Positions 1-8,674 of a stretch of 64,000 nucleotides of DNA are shown here, piece by piece; position 1 is the first letter of the stretch, and each line of letters starts with the position of its first letter. Source of the stretch: DATJKD01 sp963834855. GTDB lineage: Bacteria; Pseudomonadota; Gammaproteobacteria; Steroidobacterales; Steroidobacteraceae. The notes under the pieces are model-generated. The model was not told the DNA's origin and did not search any database. It worked only from the letters and a program-made list of their open reading frames with translations. The position numbers and the translations under genes were made by a program. The DNA lies in NCBI GenBank assembly GCA_963834855.1, contig CAWIDH010000027.1, forward strand, positions 124,001 through 188,000, written 5' to 3'.

Positions 1-224
1 AGGCCGACGATCGACGCCGTATCGCCCAGCGACAGCGCGACGCCCGGCGCCCGGCGCTGCAGGACGAAAAGCGAGGATGCCTGCGCCACCAGGCCCACGA
101 GCGTGATCGCGGCCGCCGCCAGGCGTGCGCCGCGGCCGCGATGCGGGTCGGCGCGATAAGCGCTCAGTCCGAGCACGGCGGCCCCGATCAGGTAGCAGGC
201 GACGGCGATCAGTGACGGCAGCAA
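1..224 (-). CDS. Cytochrome c assembly (CcsA/YpjD-like) inner-membrane protein, N-terminal fragment
   Basis: This is the first ~74 residues of a gene that continues off the left edge. The reading begins LLPSLIAVACYLIGAAVLG, one hydrophobic helix, followed by a basic stretch and a second helix. The segment LSLGDTASIVG resembles the start of CcsA/YpjD family proteins, multi-helix membrane proteins related to cytochrome c assembly factors. An in-frame TGA lies about 36 bases upstream, and the first usable start after it is TTG at 224, so I chose that; no strong Shine-Dalgarno is visible. It is divergent from ffh, as ypjD is in many gammaproteobacteria. The function rests on a short fragment plus synteny. 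Confidence 0.55.
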   Translation of the reverse strand, partial: MLPSLIAVACYLIGAAVLGLSAYRADPHRGRGARLAAAAITLVGLVAQASSLFVLQRRAPGVALSLGDTASIVG

Positions 225-301
225 GTGGCGCTCGGCTGGGCGACTAGCCCGAGGATGATGTCACAACCGGCAGCGGCTTTGCAGGCAGCTGCACGTGCGC
301 G

Positions 302-331
302 CGGACACCGGCTGCGGCTCGCCACTATAAT
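302..331 (+). promoter_or_regulatory. Candidate sigma-70 promoter of ffh
   Basis: A perfect TATAAT (326-331) sits 18 bases after CGGACA (302-307), which matches four of six -35 consensus positions. Transcription would begin near 338, leaving about a 50-base leader before the ffh ATG. Prediction only. Confidence 0.35.
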
Positions 332-388
332 CCGTGCCCCGCGGCCCGCGCGGCGGCGGCCGTCCCAATCGCGTTCTCGAGGTCGCGC

Positions 389-1744
389 ATGTTCGACAAG
401 CTCTCCTCACGTCTTTCGGCGGTGGTCTCCGGCCTGACCGGTCGCGGCCGCCTCACCGAGGAGAACGTCGGCGACTCGCTGCGCCAGGTGCGGATGGCGC
501 TGCTCGAAGCGGACGTCGCGTTGCCGGTCGTCAAGGAGTTCATCGACGCCGTCAAGGCGCGCGCGATCGGTCTCGAGGTGCACAGGAGCCTGACGCCCGG
601 CCAGGCGCTGGTGCGCGTGATCCACGAGGAGCTCGTTCGGGTGATGGGCGAGGGCGCGCGCGGGCTCAACCTGCGCGTGCAGCCGCCGGCCGTGATCCTG
701 CTCGCCGGGCTGCAGGGCGCCGGCAAGACGACCACGGCGGCGAAGCTCGCGCTGTGGCTCAAGCAGCGCGAGCGCAAGCGCGTGCTGCTCGTCAGCACGG
801 ACGTATATCGCCCGGCGGCTATCCTGCAGCTCGAGCGGCTCGGCGCGCAGCTCGACATCGATGTCGCGCCGGCTTCCACGGGCGAGACTCCGCTCGCGAT
901 CGCGACTGCGGCGCTCGACGCGGCGCGGCGCGGCGTCTACGACGTGCTGCTGGTCGACACGGCGGGCCGCCTGCACGTCGACGAGGAGATGATGGCCGAG
1001 GTGCGCATGCTCGCTCGTGTGCTCGATCCGATCGAGACCCTGTTCGTGGTCGACAGCATGGCCGGCCAGGATGCGGTAAACGCGGCGCGCGCGTTCGGTG
1101 CGGCGCTCGACCTGACCGGGATCGTCCTCACCAAGGCTGACGGCGACGCGCGCGGCGGTGCGGCGCTGTCCGTCCGCTCGGTGACCGGCCGCCCGATCCT
1201 GTTCGTAGGCTTAGGGGAAAAGCCGGAGGCGCTCGAGCCTTTCCAGCCGGATCGCATGGCGTCGCGGATCCTTGGCATGGGCGACGTGCTCTCGCTCGTC
1301 GAGGAAGTCACCCGCAAGGTCGATCGCGCGGAGGCGGAGAAGCTCGCGCGCAAGGTGGCGAAGGGCAAGGACTTCGACCTGGAGGACCTGCGCTCGCAGC
1401 TTACGCAGCTGCAGGGCATGGGCGGCGTGGCGGCGCTCATCGACAAGCTGCCGGCGCAACTCGCGGCGCGCGCGGGCCAGGTGCCGCAGGGCAACGAGCG
1501 GGACGTGCGGCGCCAGATCGCCATCATCTGCTCGATGACGCCCACCGAGCGGCGCTACCCGAAGAATATCGACGGATCCCGCAAGCGGAGGATCGCGGCC
1601 GGCTCAGGGGTCCAGGTCTCGGACGTCAACCGCCTGCTCAAGAACTTCCTGCAGATGCAGAAGATGATGAAGGGGATGGGCAAGGGGGGCTTGAGCCGCA
1701 TGATGCGGGCCATGGGTGGCCGACTGCCCCCCGGCCTGCGCTGA
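389..1744 (+). CDS. ffh: Signal recognition particle GTPase Ffh
   Basis: Ffh binds 4.5S RNA and signal sequences and targets nascent membrane proteins to FtsY at the inner membrane. The 451-residue product has the usual length and layout: an N-terminal helical bundle (1-95), the G domain with P-loop GLQGAGKTTT (107-116), the RPAAILQL insertion-box segment (141-148), DTAGR (190-194) and TKADGDARGG (248-257), then a methionine-rich M domain whose C-terminus is rich in QMQKMMKGMGK-type sequence. The ATG is the first start in frame with the N domain. It opens the ffh-rpsP-rimM-trmD-rplS run, but a palindrome and a possible separate promoter lie between ffh and rpsP. Confidence 0.97.
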   Translation: MFDKLSSRLSAVVSGLTGRGRLTEENVGDSLRQVRMALLEADVALPVVKEFIDAVKARAIGLEVHRSLTPGQALVRVIHEELVRVMGEGARGLNLRVQPPAVILLAGLQGAGKTTTAAKLALWLKQRERKRVLLVSTDVYRPAAILQLERLGAQLDIDVAPASTGETPLAIATAALDAARRGVYDVLLVDTAGRLHVDEEMMAEVRMLARVLDPIETLFVVDSMAGQDAVNAARAFGAALDLTGIVLTKADGDARGGAALSVRSVTGRPILFVGLGEKPEALEPFQPDRMASRILGMGDVLSLVEEVTRKVDRAEAEKLARKVAKGKDFDLEDLRSQLTQLQGMGGVAALIDKLPAQLAARAGQVPQGNERDVRRQIAIICSMTPTERRYPKNIDGSRKRRIAAGSGVQVSDVNRLLKNFLQMQKMMKGMGKGGLSRMMRAMGGRLPPGLR

Positions 1745-1767
1745 AAATTGGCTCGGAGCCATTTTTG
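1743..1767. repeat. Dispersed 25-bp palindrome, copy 1 (possible ffh terminator)
   Basis: Starting at the last base but one of the ffh stop codon, an A-rich arm, TTGGCTC, a central G, GAGCCA and a T-rich arm form a near-perfect palindrome ending in five Ts. It would work as a bidirectional hairpin terminator. The same core (GGCTC-N-GAGCC flanked by AAAAT/ATTTT) recurs at 32916, 32971 and 42904, so it is a repeat family and not a one-off terminator. A degenerate half copy (TGAGCCGAATTT) follows near 1799. Confidence 0.7.
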
Positions 1768-1913
1768 GGGCCGACCGAGAAATGTCGGCCTCATCCCTGA
1801 GCCGAATTTCGCGGGCGATTTTCCTTTGGCGGGCTCATTGGGTACAATTCGCGGCTCTTTTTTGGCCGGGCCCGGCGCGACCGGCCGTGCGCCGCACAGA
1901 GGAACAGGCGACG

Positions 1914-2171
1914 ATGGTGACGATCCGATTGACCCGCCGTGGCGGAAAGAAGGAGCCCTTCTACCACGTGGTGGTGACTGACAGCCGCCGGACGGGTGGC
2001 ACGGCCCTGGAACAGGTGGGTTTCTACAACCCGGTCGCCCGCGGCGGCAGCGACGAGTTGCGGCTCGACCTCGAGCGCATCGACTACTGGGTGGCGCGGG
2101 GTGCGCAACCCTCCGAGCGAGTGTCGCACCTGGTCAAGAGCCACCGGGCCAAGGCGCCGGCCGCGGCCTGA
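1914..2171 (+). CDS. rpsP: 30S ribosomal protein S16
   Basis: S16 is an early-assembling protein of the small ribosomal subunit. The 85-residue product starts MVTIRLTRRGGKKEPFYHVV and contains the conserved VTDSR and GFYNP elements, with an Ala-rich C-terminus (AKAPAAA). I chose the ATG at 1914 because the family always begins at this point and AGAGGAA precedes it. Longer in-frame readings upstream run back into ffh and have no S16 similarity. A TACAAT (1843-1848) upstream could be a -10 element, though I see no good -35. rimM follows after 20 bases. Confidence 0.97.
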   Translation: MVTIRLTRRGGKKEPFYHVVVTDSRRTGGTALEQVGFYNPVARGGSDELRLDLERIDYWVARGAQPSERVSHLVKSHRAKAPAAA

Positions 2172-2191
2172 GGCGGAGGCCGCAGCGGCCC

Positions 2192-2728
2192 GTGGGCCCC
2201 GGCGGCAATCGAGCACCGCAGTCCGGGCGCGGCGCCGCTCGCGCGGTGGTGCTGGGACGATTCGGCGCGCCGTTCGGCGTGCAGGGATGGGTGAGGCTCG
2301 AGTCATACACCGAGCCGCCCGAGCAGATCCTGGGCTACGCCGGCCTGCGTGCAGGAGCGGCGGGTCGCGAGGTGACGGCCCGGGACTGGAAGCGGGTGGG
2401 GCGCGGCCAGCTTGCAGTTTGGCTCGACGGGGTCGGAACGCGCGACGAGGCCCTTGGGCTTCGCGGAGCCGAAGTCTGGGTTCGACGGGCGGATTTGCCG
2501 CCCGCGGGGCCCGGGGAGTACTACTTCGCTGACCTGGTCGGGCTCGAGGCGGTCAATCGCGAGGGCGACGCCCTCGGTCGGATCGCGGAGATCCTGGAAC
2601 TCCCCGCGCACCCGGTGCTGGTGCTGCACGGGGATCGGGAGCGGCTCGTGCCGCTCGTGCAGGAGCGGCTGGTCAAGGTGGATCTGGATGCGGGCCGGGT
2701 GACGCTCGACTGGCATCGGGACGATTGA
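2192..2728 (+). CDS. rimM: 16S rRNA processing/ribosome maturation factor RimM
   Basis: RimM binds S19 and helps maturation of the 3' (head) domain of 16S rRNA. The product has the RimM N-terminal barrel (VVLGRFGAPFGVQGWVRL) and a C-terminal PRC barrel beginning near GEYYFADLVGLEAV and ending VTLDWHRDD. The GTG at 2192 adds about 17 poorly conserved residues ahead of the family's normal beginning; an internal GTG at VVLGR is the alternative. GGAGG lies 14-18 bases upstream of the chosen start. The gene overlaps the extended reading of trmD and lies in the standard ribosomal/tRNA operon. Confidence 0.95.
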   Translation: MGPGGNRAPQSGRGAARAVVLGRFGAPFGVQGWVRLESYTEPPEQILGYAGLRAGAAGREVTARDWKRVGRGQLAVWLDGVGTRDEALGLRGAEVWVRRADLPPAGPGEYYFADLVGLEAVNREGDALGRIAEILELPAHPVLVLHGDRERLVPLVQERLVKVDLDAGRVTLDWHRDD

Positions 2729-2745
2729 GGACAGAGGGGCGGAAC

Positions 2746-3522
2746 GTGAGGATCGTGGTCGTCACGTTGTTCCCCGAGCTGATCGGGCAGGCGCTTACGT
2801 TCGGCGTGCTCGGGCGGGCCGTGGCCCGGGACGTACTGGCCGTGGAGACGATCGATCCGCGGCAGTTTGCGGACGACGCACATCGCACGGTGGACGACCG
2901 ACCCTACGGCGGCGGACCCGGGATGGTGATGAAGGCCGAGCCCCTGCGCCGGGCGATGGAGCAGGCGGCAGCGCGGGTACCCGACGCGAGGCGCATCTAC
3001 CTCGCGGCGGACGGCGTGCCGCTCGACCAGGCAAGGGTGGCGGCCCTTGCGGCGATGCCGGCGCTGGTGCTCGTGGCCGGCCGTTACGAGGGCGTGGATG
3101 AGCGGTTCGTCGAGTGCTGTATCGACGAGTCGGTGTCGGTAGGCGACGTGGTGCTCTCCGGCGGGGAGCTGCCGGCGCTGATGCTGATAGATGCCGTGGC
3201 AAGATTGCTGCCGGGAACGCTCGGCTGCGCGCAGTCCGCGCTGCATGAGTCGTTCACGACAGGACTCCTCGACTGGCCGCACTACACGCGGCCCGAGGTC
3301 TGGGAAGGGCGGCCGGTTCCGCCGGTGCTGCTCGGCGGCAATCACGCCGAGATCGAGCGCTGGCGGCAGCGGCAGTCGCTCGGCCGGACGAGCGAGCGCC
3401 GGCCGGAATTGCTGCGCCGGCGCGGCCTTACGCAGCAGGAGCGCAGTTTGCTCGAGGAATTCGCGGCGGAGCAGGAAGCGACGCGGGATCAGGCAGGGAA
3501 GCAGCAACAGCGAGAAGGGTGA
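2746..3522 (+). CDS. trmD: tRNA (guanine-37-N1)-methyltransferase
   Basis: TrmD makes m1G37 in tRNAs with G36, preventing +1 frameshifting, and uses S-adenosylmethionine bound in a trefoil knot. The product of 258 residues carries YGGGPGM (54-60), GRYEGVDER (112-120) and SVGDVVLSGGE (131-141), all knot or active-site elements, and the C-terminal WEGRPVPPVLLGGNH segment. I placed the start at GTG 2746, directly after AGAGGGGCGGAAC. A TTG seven codons earlier overlaps the rimM stop and would add residues not found in the family. rplS follows after three bases, so translation is likely coupled. Confidence 0.97.
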   Translation: MRIVVVTLFPELIGQALTFGVLGRAVARDVLAVETIDPRQFADDAHRTVDDRPYGGGPGMVMKAEPLRRAMEQAAARVPDARRIYLAADGVPLDQARVAALAAMPALVLVAGRYEGVDERFVECCIDESVSVGDVVLSGGELPALMLIDAVARLLPGTLGCAQSALHESFTTGLLDWPHYTRPEVWEGRPVPPVLLGGNHAEIERWRQRQSLGRTSERRPELLRRRGLTQQERSLLEEFAAEQEATRDQAGKQQQREG

Positions 3523-3525
3523 GAC

Positions 3526-3870
3526 ATGGCCAATATCATTGCCGCGCTCGAATCCGAGCGCATGAAGCGCGACGTGCCCGACTTCGGGCCCGGCGACACC
3601 GTCGTCGTCGAGGTGAAGGTCAAGGAAGGCGATCGCGAGCGTGTCCAGGCCTACGAGGGCGTAGTGATCGCGCGTCGCAACCGCGGGCTCAACTCCTCGT
3701 TCACGGTGCGCAAGATCTCGCACGGCGAGGGCGTCGAGCGCGTGTTCCAGACCTACAGCCCGTCGCTCGGGGCGATCACCGTCAAGCGCCGCGGCAACGT
3801 GCGCCGCGCGAAGCTGTACTACCTGCGTGATCGCGCAGGCAAGGCGGCGCGTATCGAAGAGAAGGTCTGA
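3526..3870 (+). CDS. rplS: 50S ribosomal protein L19
   Basis: L19 sits at the 30S-50S interface. The 114-residue product has the family signatures GDTVVVEVKVKEGDRERVQ, AYEGVVIARRNRGLNSSFTV and the basic end VKRRGNVRRAKLYYLRD. GAAGGGTGAGAC precedes the ATG. It ends the ribosomal operon; sppA starts 40 bases later with no terminator-like hairpin between them. Confidence 0.97.
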   Translation: MANIIAALESERMKRDVPDFGPGDTVVVEVKVKEGDRERVQAYEGVVIARRNRGLNSSFTVRKISHGEGVERVFQTYSPSLGAITVKRRGNVRRAKLYYLRDRAGKAARIEEKV

Positions 3871-3910
3871 GGCAGACGGTCGGGAGGCTGGTCGACGGCC
3901 CGACCGACAC

Positions 3911-5755
3911 ATGTTCAGCGCACTCGGACGCCTGTTCGGCTGGATCTGGAGCGGCCTCGATGCCCTCCGCAAGGTCCTGCACCTCATTCTGCTGCTGCTG
4001 CTCTTCGGCAGCATCTGGGCGATGTTCTCGCACTCGATTCCGCTCGTGCCCGACGGCGCGGCGCTGGTCGTGGCTCCTCAGGGGCCGATCGTCGAGCAGC
4101 TGACCGGCGACCCGATCGAGCGCGCGCTCGCCGACAGCCTGCGGCAGGCGCCGGCCCAGACGTTGCTGCGCGACCTGGTCCACGCTATCGAGGGCGCGCG
4201 CGACGACAGCCGCATCACGGCCCTCTACCTCGACCTGGGTGGCCTCACCGGGGCCGGCGTGCCAAAGCTCGCCGAGGTGGCCGCCGCCGTCGACTCGTTC
4301 CGCGAAAGCGGCAAACGCGTGATCGCCTTCTCCGACTTCTACGACCAGAGCCAGTACTACATCGCCGCGCACGCCGACGAGATCTACCTCGATCCGCAGG
4401 GCGTCGCCTTCATCGACGGCTACGCGAACTACGGCCTGTTCGTGAAGGATGCGATCGACAAGCTCGCGATCGACTGGAACGTCTTCCGGGTCGGCGAGTA
4501 CAAGTCGGCGACCGAGATGTTCAGCCGCAACGACATGTCGCCGGCCGAGCGCGAGGAGAGCCTGGCCTGGCTCACCGCGCTGTGGGGCACCTACAAGGCC
4601 GACGTCGCGCGGGCGAGGAAATTCGAGCCGGAGCGCCTGCAGGCCTATGCCGACGACAGCGTCGCGGCGCTGAAGCGCGCGGGCGGCGACCTCGCGAAGA
4701 TGGCGCTCGATGCCGGCCTCGTCACTGCGCTCAAGGGCCGCACCGACGTCGAGGAGCGCCTGGTGCAGATCACCGGGCCGAACGGCGACGATGAGTTCTA
4801 CGTCGGCGTCGACCACTGGTCCTACCTGGCCAACCTGCGCTCGCAGAAGGCGCTGTCGATCGGGCCCCGGGACAAGGTCGGCGTGATCGTGGCGTCGGGC
4901 GAGATCGTGCCCGGCGATCAGCCGCCCGGGATGATCGGCAGCGACAGCCTCGCGCTGCAGCTGCGCGACGCGCGCGACGACGAGGCGATCAAGGCCGTCG
5001 TGCTGCGGATCGACAGCCCGGGCGGCAGCGTGTTCGCGAGCGAGGTGATCCGCCGCGAGATCGCGGCGCTGCGCCAGGCGGGCAAGCCCGTCGTGGCATC
5101 GATGAGCAGCCTGGCGGCCTCCGGCGGTTACTACATCGCGATGGACGCCGACCGCATCGTCGCGAGCCCGGCGACGCTCACCGGCTCGATCGGCATCTTC
5201 GCGATCTTCCCGACCTTCGAGCGGTCGCTCGAGAAGCTCGGCGTGCACGTCGACGGTGTGGGCACGACCGTGCTGTCGGGCGATTTCCGGCTGGATCGCA
5301 GTCTCGGCGCCGCGTCGCGCGAGCTCGTGCAGCAGAGCCTCGAATACGAGTACCGGCAGTTCGTCTCGCGCGTTGCGCAGGCGCGCAAGAAGGCAGTCGA
5401 GGCGGTGCACGCAGTCGCCCGCGGCCGGGTGTGGTCAGGCGAGGATGCGCTCAAGCACGGTCTCGTCGACCAGCTCGGCGGTTACGACGACGCGGTGCGG
5501 CTCGCGGCCGAGCTCGCCGGTCTGGGCGAGGACTACGACGTCAAGGTGCTCGAGACGGAGATCGGCATCGGCGAGGCGCTGGGCCTGCGGCTGCGGGCGA
5601 CACTCGCGCGCATCGTGGCACCGCTCCTGCCGGAGGCCGCGCTGCCGAAGGTCCCCGAGGTGCTGGCGCCGCTGGTCCGCGCGTCTCAGAGCGTGTCGCG
5701 GCTCAAGGATCCGCGGCGGCTCTACTCGTACTGCATCGCCTGTCCGGTGGAGTAG
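3911..5755 (+). CDS. sppA: Signal peptide peptidase SppA (long, 67-kDa type)
   Basis: SppA is an inner-membrane serine protease that degrades cleaved signal peptides at the periplasmic face. The 614-residue length matches the two-domain form. One membrane helix lies near residues 20-40 (VLHLILLLLLFGSIWAMF). The Ser/Lys dyad is visible: the general base lysine in GEYKSATEMFSR (Lys198) and the nucleophile in SLAASGGYY (Ser404), followed by the conserved PATLTGSIGI. An earlier in-frame start overlapping rplS exists, but the ATG at 3911 gives the normal N-terminus. Possibly co-transcribed with rplS. Confidence 0.95.
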   Translation: MFSALGRLFGWIWSGLDALRKVLHLILLLLLFGSIWAMFSHSIPLVPDGAALVVAPQGPIVEQLTGDPIERALADSLRQAPAQTLLRDLVHAIEGARDDSRITALYLDLGGLTGAGVPKLAEVAAAVDSFRESGKRVIAFSDFYDQSQYYIAAHADEIYLDPQGVAFIDGYANYGLFVKDAIDKLAIDWNVFRVGEYKSATEMFSRNDMSPAEREESLAWLTALWGTYKADVARARKFEPERLQAYADDSVAALKRAGGDLAKMALDAGLVTALKGRTDVEERLVQITGPNGDDEFYVGVDHWSYLANLRSQKALSIGPRDKVGVIVASGEIVPGDQPPGMIGSDSLALQLRDARDDEAIKAVVLRIDSPGGSVFASEVIRREIAALRQAGKPVVASMSSLAASGGYYIAMDADRIVASPATLTGSIGIFAIFPTFERSLEKLGVHVDGVGTTVLSGDFRLDRSLGAASRELVQQSLEYEYRQFVSRVAQARKKAVEAVHAVARGRVWSGEDALKHGLVDQLGGYDDAVRLAAELAGLGEDYDVKVLETEIGIGEALGLRLRATLARIVAPLLPEAALPKVPEVLAPLVRASQSVSRLKDPRRLYSYCIACPVE

Positions 5756-5800
5756 CGCGGGCGCTGTCCGGGAGCGGACGGTTGAGCCCGGCCTGATCCG

Positions 5801-6376
5801 ATGACGAGAGCCTACGACTGGGCCGACCAGCTCCCGAGACTCATCGGCCGACGTATCGACCTGCGCTGGCTCACGGTCGACGACGTGCCCGCGCTGTTCT
5901 CGGTCTTCGGAGACAGCGAGGTCATGCGGTACTGGAGTTCGCCGCCGTTGGCGGATACGAGCGCGACCCGCACGCTGCTCGAGGAGATCCATGCGGGCTT
6001 CCGGTCACGCCAACTGTTCCAGTGGGGCCTCTCGTCACGAGAGACGAACGAGGTGCTCGGAACCTGTACGCTCTTTCGCCTGGACCTGACCCACCACCGC
6101 GCGGAGATCGGCTTCGCGCTCGGCCGGCGCTGGTGGGGGCAGGGGTTCGCCACCGAAGCACTCGACCTGCTGCTGGGCTTTGCGTTCTCGAGGCTCGATC
6201 TGCACAGGCTGGAGGCCGATGTCGACCCACAGAACGGCCGCTCGCTGCGTGCGCTCGAGCGCCAGGGTTTCAGACGCGAGGGTCATCTCCGCGAACGCTG
6301 GCATCTCGGTGGGCGGATGCACGACTCCATTCTTCTCGGCCTGCTTCGCCCTGAATGGATCCGCGCCGACAGCTAA
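5801..6376 (+). CDS. GNAT acetyltransferase, RimJ/RimL-like
   Basis: This 191-residue protein fits the RimJ/RimL branch of the GNAT fold, which acetylates N-terminal amino groups or small molecules with acetyl-CoA. Visible elements are the opening RRIDLRWLTVDDVPALF, the central strand IGFALGRRWWGQGFATEAL, which holds the acetyl-CoA binding Q/R-x-x-G-x-G/A pattern, and the late motif LHRLEADVDPQNGRSLRALERQGF typical of this branch. The substrate cannot be told from sequence. It lies 45 bases after sppA on the same strand, without a strong Shine-Dalgarno, and ends 13 bases from the convergent tdh. Confidence 0.85.
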   Translation: MTRAYDWADQLPRLIGRRIDLRWLTVDDVPALFSVFGDSEVMRYWSSPPLADTSATRTLLEEIHAGFRSRQLFQWGLSSRETNEVLGTCTLFRLDLTHHRAEIGFALGRRWWGQGFATEALDLLLGFAFSRLDLHRLEADVDPQNGRSLRALERQGFRREGHLRERWHLGGRMHDSILLGLLRPEWIRADS

Positions 6377-6389
6377 AAGCGAAAAGCCG

Positions 6390-7418
6390 CTACGCCGCCC
6401 AGTCGAGGATCACCTTTCCCGAGTGCCCGCTCTTCATGATCTCGAACCCCTCGCGGTAGTCCGCCACCGGCAGTCGGTGCGTGATGATCGGTGTCACGTC
6501 TAGCCCGCTCTGCAGCATCGCCGACATCTTGTACCAGGTCTCGAACATCTCGCGGCCGTAGATGCCCTTGATGACGAGGCCCTTGAAGATCACCTCGTTC
6601 CAGTCGATCGCCGTGTCGCCAGGCGGGATGCCGAGCAGCGCAACGCTTCCGCCGTGGTGCATGGTCCGCAGCAGGTCGCGGAAGGCGGACGGATTGCCCG
6701 ACATCTCGAGCCCGACGTCGAAGCCCTCGACCATGCCCAGCGATTTCATGGTGTCGTCGAGCGACTCCCGTCCCACGTTGATCGCCCGGCTCGCGCCCAT
6801 CCGCCGGGCGAGTTCGAGCCGGTAGTCGTTGACGTCCGTGACCACGACGTGGCGCGCGCCGACGAAGCGCGCTATCGCTGCCGCCATGATGCCGATCGGC
6901 CCGGCTCCCGTGATCAGCACGTCCTCGCCGACCAGGTTGAAGGCGAGCGCGGTATGGGTCGCGTTGCCGAGGGGGTCGAGGATCGAGGCGACCTCGTCGC
7001 TGATCGAATCCGGCAGCTTGAAGGCGTTGAACGCGGGGATGACCAGGTACTCGGCGAAGCAGCCGGGACGGTTCACGCCGACGCCCACCGTGTTGCGGCA
7101 CAGGTGTCGGCGGCCCGCGCGGCAGTTGCGGCAGTAGCCGCAGGTGATGTGACCCTCGCCGGAGACACGGTCGCCGACCGCGAGCCCCTGCACTTCGCTG
7201 CCGAGCTCGACGATCTCGCCGCTGTATTCGTGGCCCACCGCCATCGGCACCGGGATCGTCTTCTGGGCCCAGGCGTCCCAGGCGTAGATGTGCATGTCGG
7301 TGCCACAGATCGCGGTCTTACCGATCCGGATGCGGACGTCGTTGGGGCCGAGCGCAGGCTCAGGGATGTCCTTGAGCCAGATTCCCGGAGCGCGTTCCGC
7401 CTTGACCAGTGCCTTCAC
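6390..7418 (-). CDS. tdh: L-threonine 3-dehydrogenase
   Basis: Tdh oxidises L-threonine to 2-amino-3-ketobutyrate with NAD+, the first step of threonine breakdown to glycine. The 342-residue product is a zinc medium-chain dehydrogenase. Catalytic ligands are in AICGTD (Cys38) and GHEYSGE (His63, Glu64). The structural zinc cysteines are Cys93, 96, 99 and 107 in TCGYCRNCRAGRRHLC. The NAD-binding GAGPIG follows near residue 172. The GTG at 7418 was chosen because AGGGAG precedes it and MKALVK is the family start; it overlaps the last four bases of kbl, so the pair is translationally coupled. Confidence 0.96.
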   Translation of the reverse strand: MKALVKAERAPGIWLKDIPEPALGPNDVRIRIGKTAICGTDMHIYAWDAWAQKTIPVPMAVGHEYSGEIVELGSEVQGLAVGDRVSGEGHITCGYCRNCRAGRRHLCRNTVGVGVNRPGCFAEYLVIPAFNAFKLPDSISDEVASILDPLGNATHTALAFNLVGEDVLITGAGPIGIMAAAIARFVGARHVVVTDVNDYRLELARRMGASRAINVGRESLDDTMKSLGMVEGFDVGLEMSGNPSAFRDLLRTMHHGGSVALLGIPPGDTAIDWNEVIFKGLVIKGIYGREMFETWYKMSAMLQSGLDVTPIITHRLPVADYREGFEIMKSGHSGKVILDWAA

Positions 7419-8626
7419 GGAGCCTGCTCCCTGTGTGTGCCGATGACGCCGAGCTCGCGGCCGACCGCCACGAAGGCAGCGACGGCGCGGTCGAGCTGCT
7501 CCCGCTCGTGCCCCGCGCACATCTGCGTCCGGATGCGCGCCTTGCCCATCGGCACGACGGGAAACGAGAACCCGATTGCGTACACGCCGTGAGCGAGCAG
7601 CCGCTCCGCGAAGCGTGCCGCGAGCGCGGCGTCGCCCAGCATGACCGGCACGATCGGGTGCTCGCCCGGCACGACGTCGAAGCCGGCGTCGGTCATCCGG
7701 CGGCGGAAGTGCGCCGTGTTGTCGCGCAATCGCGCCCTCAGGTCATCGCTGCCCTGCACGAGGTCGAGCACGCGCAGCGTGGTCGAGACGATCATGGGCG
7801 GGACGCTGTTCGAGAAGAGGTAGGGCCGCGAACGCTGTCGCAGCCACTCGACGATCGGCCGCCGCGCGGCCGTGAATCCGCCGGCCGCCCCGCCCAGCGC
7901 CTTGCCGAGCGTGCTGGTGAGGATGTCGATCCGCCCCAGGACGTCGCGATGCTCGGGCGTGCCGCGCCCGGCGTTCCCCACGAAGCCCGTCGCGTGCGAA
8001 TCGTCGACCATCACGAGCGCGCCATGGCGGTCGGCGAGATCGCAGATGTCCCTGAGGCGCGCGATGACGCCGTCCATCGAGAACACCCCGTCGGTCGCGA
8101 TCAGCCTCACCCTTGCGTCGGCGGCTTCCCGGAGCCGCGTCTCGAGCTCGTCGAGATCGTCGTTGGCGTAGCGCAGGCGCCTCGCCTTGCAGAGCCGGAT
8201 TCCGTCGATGATGCTCGCGTGGTTGAGCGCGTCGCTGATGACCGCGTCCTGCTCGTCGAGGAGCGTCTCGAACAGCCCGCCGTTGGCATCGAAGCAGGAC
8301 GAATAGAGGATCGCATCGTCGGTGCCCAGGAAAGCGGCGAGGCGCGCCTCGAGCTCCTTGTGCACGGCCTGCGTGCCGCAGATGAAACGCACCGAGGCCA
8401 TGCCGTAGCCGTGGCGATCGATGGCGCTATGCGCCGCCTCGCGGACCGCGGGATGGTTCGCGAGGGCGAGGTAGTTGTTTGCGCAGAGGTTGATGAGCTC
8501 GCGCCCGTCGGCGAGCCGCACGACGGGCTGCTGTGGCGAGCCGAGCACCCGCTCGGGCTTGTAGAGCCCCTGTTCGCGCAGGCCGTCGCACTGCGCGGTC
8601 AACCGTTCGAGAAACGCCTGGTCCAC
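7415..8626 (-). CDS. kbl: 2-amino-3-ketobutyrate CoA ligase (glycine C-acetyltransferase)
   Basis: Kbl cleaves the Tdh product with CoA to glycine and acetyl-CoA. The 403-residue product is a class II alpha-oxoamine synthase: NLCANNYLALANHP, the DDSHATGFVG turn and the PLP lysine in TSTLGKALGG (Lys242) are all present. The start is GTG 8626, supported by GAGGGAGGG six bases upstream. It is the first gene of a kbl-tdh operon, and its promoter faces that of hslR. Confidence 0.96.
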   Translation of the reverse strand: MDQAFLERLTAQCDGLREQGLYKPERVLGSPQQPVVRLADGRELINLCANNYLALANHPAVREAAHSAIDRHGYGMASVRFICGTQAVHKELEARLAAFLGTDDAILYSSCFDANGGLFETLLDEQDAVISDALNHASIIDGIRLCKARRLRYANDDLDELETRLREAADARVRLIATDGVFSMDGVIARLRDICDLADRHGALVMVDDSHATGFVGNAGRGTPEHRDVLGRIDILTSTLGKALGGAAGGFTAARRPIVEWLRQRSRPYLFSNSVPPMIVSTTLRVLDLVQGSDDLRARLRDNTAHFRRRMTDAGFDVVPGEHPIVPVMLGDAALAARFAERLLAHGVYAIGFSFPVVPMGKARIRTQMCAGHEREQLDRAVAAFVAVGRELGVIGTHREQAP

Positions 8627-8649
8627 GCGACCCTCCCTCGGAAGCGGCG

Positions 8650-8668
8650 ATTATAGGGGGCCTATAAT
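8650..8668. promoter_or_regulatory. Back-to-back -10 elements for kbl and hslR
   Basis: Two perfect TATAAT hexamers point in opposite directions: on the minus strand at 8655-8650 and on the plus strand at 8663-8668. The minus one would start kbl transcription about 17 bases ahead of its GTG. The plus one would start transcription almost exactly at the hslR GTG (8675). Neither has a convincing -35. Confidence 0.45.
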
Positions 8669-8674
8669 GCGGGC

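Noticed and set aside
3782..5410. A 542-codon minus-strand open frame over sppA
   Set aside because: Mirror frame; sppA carries both catalytic residues on the plus strand.
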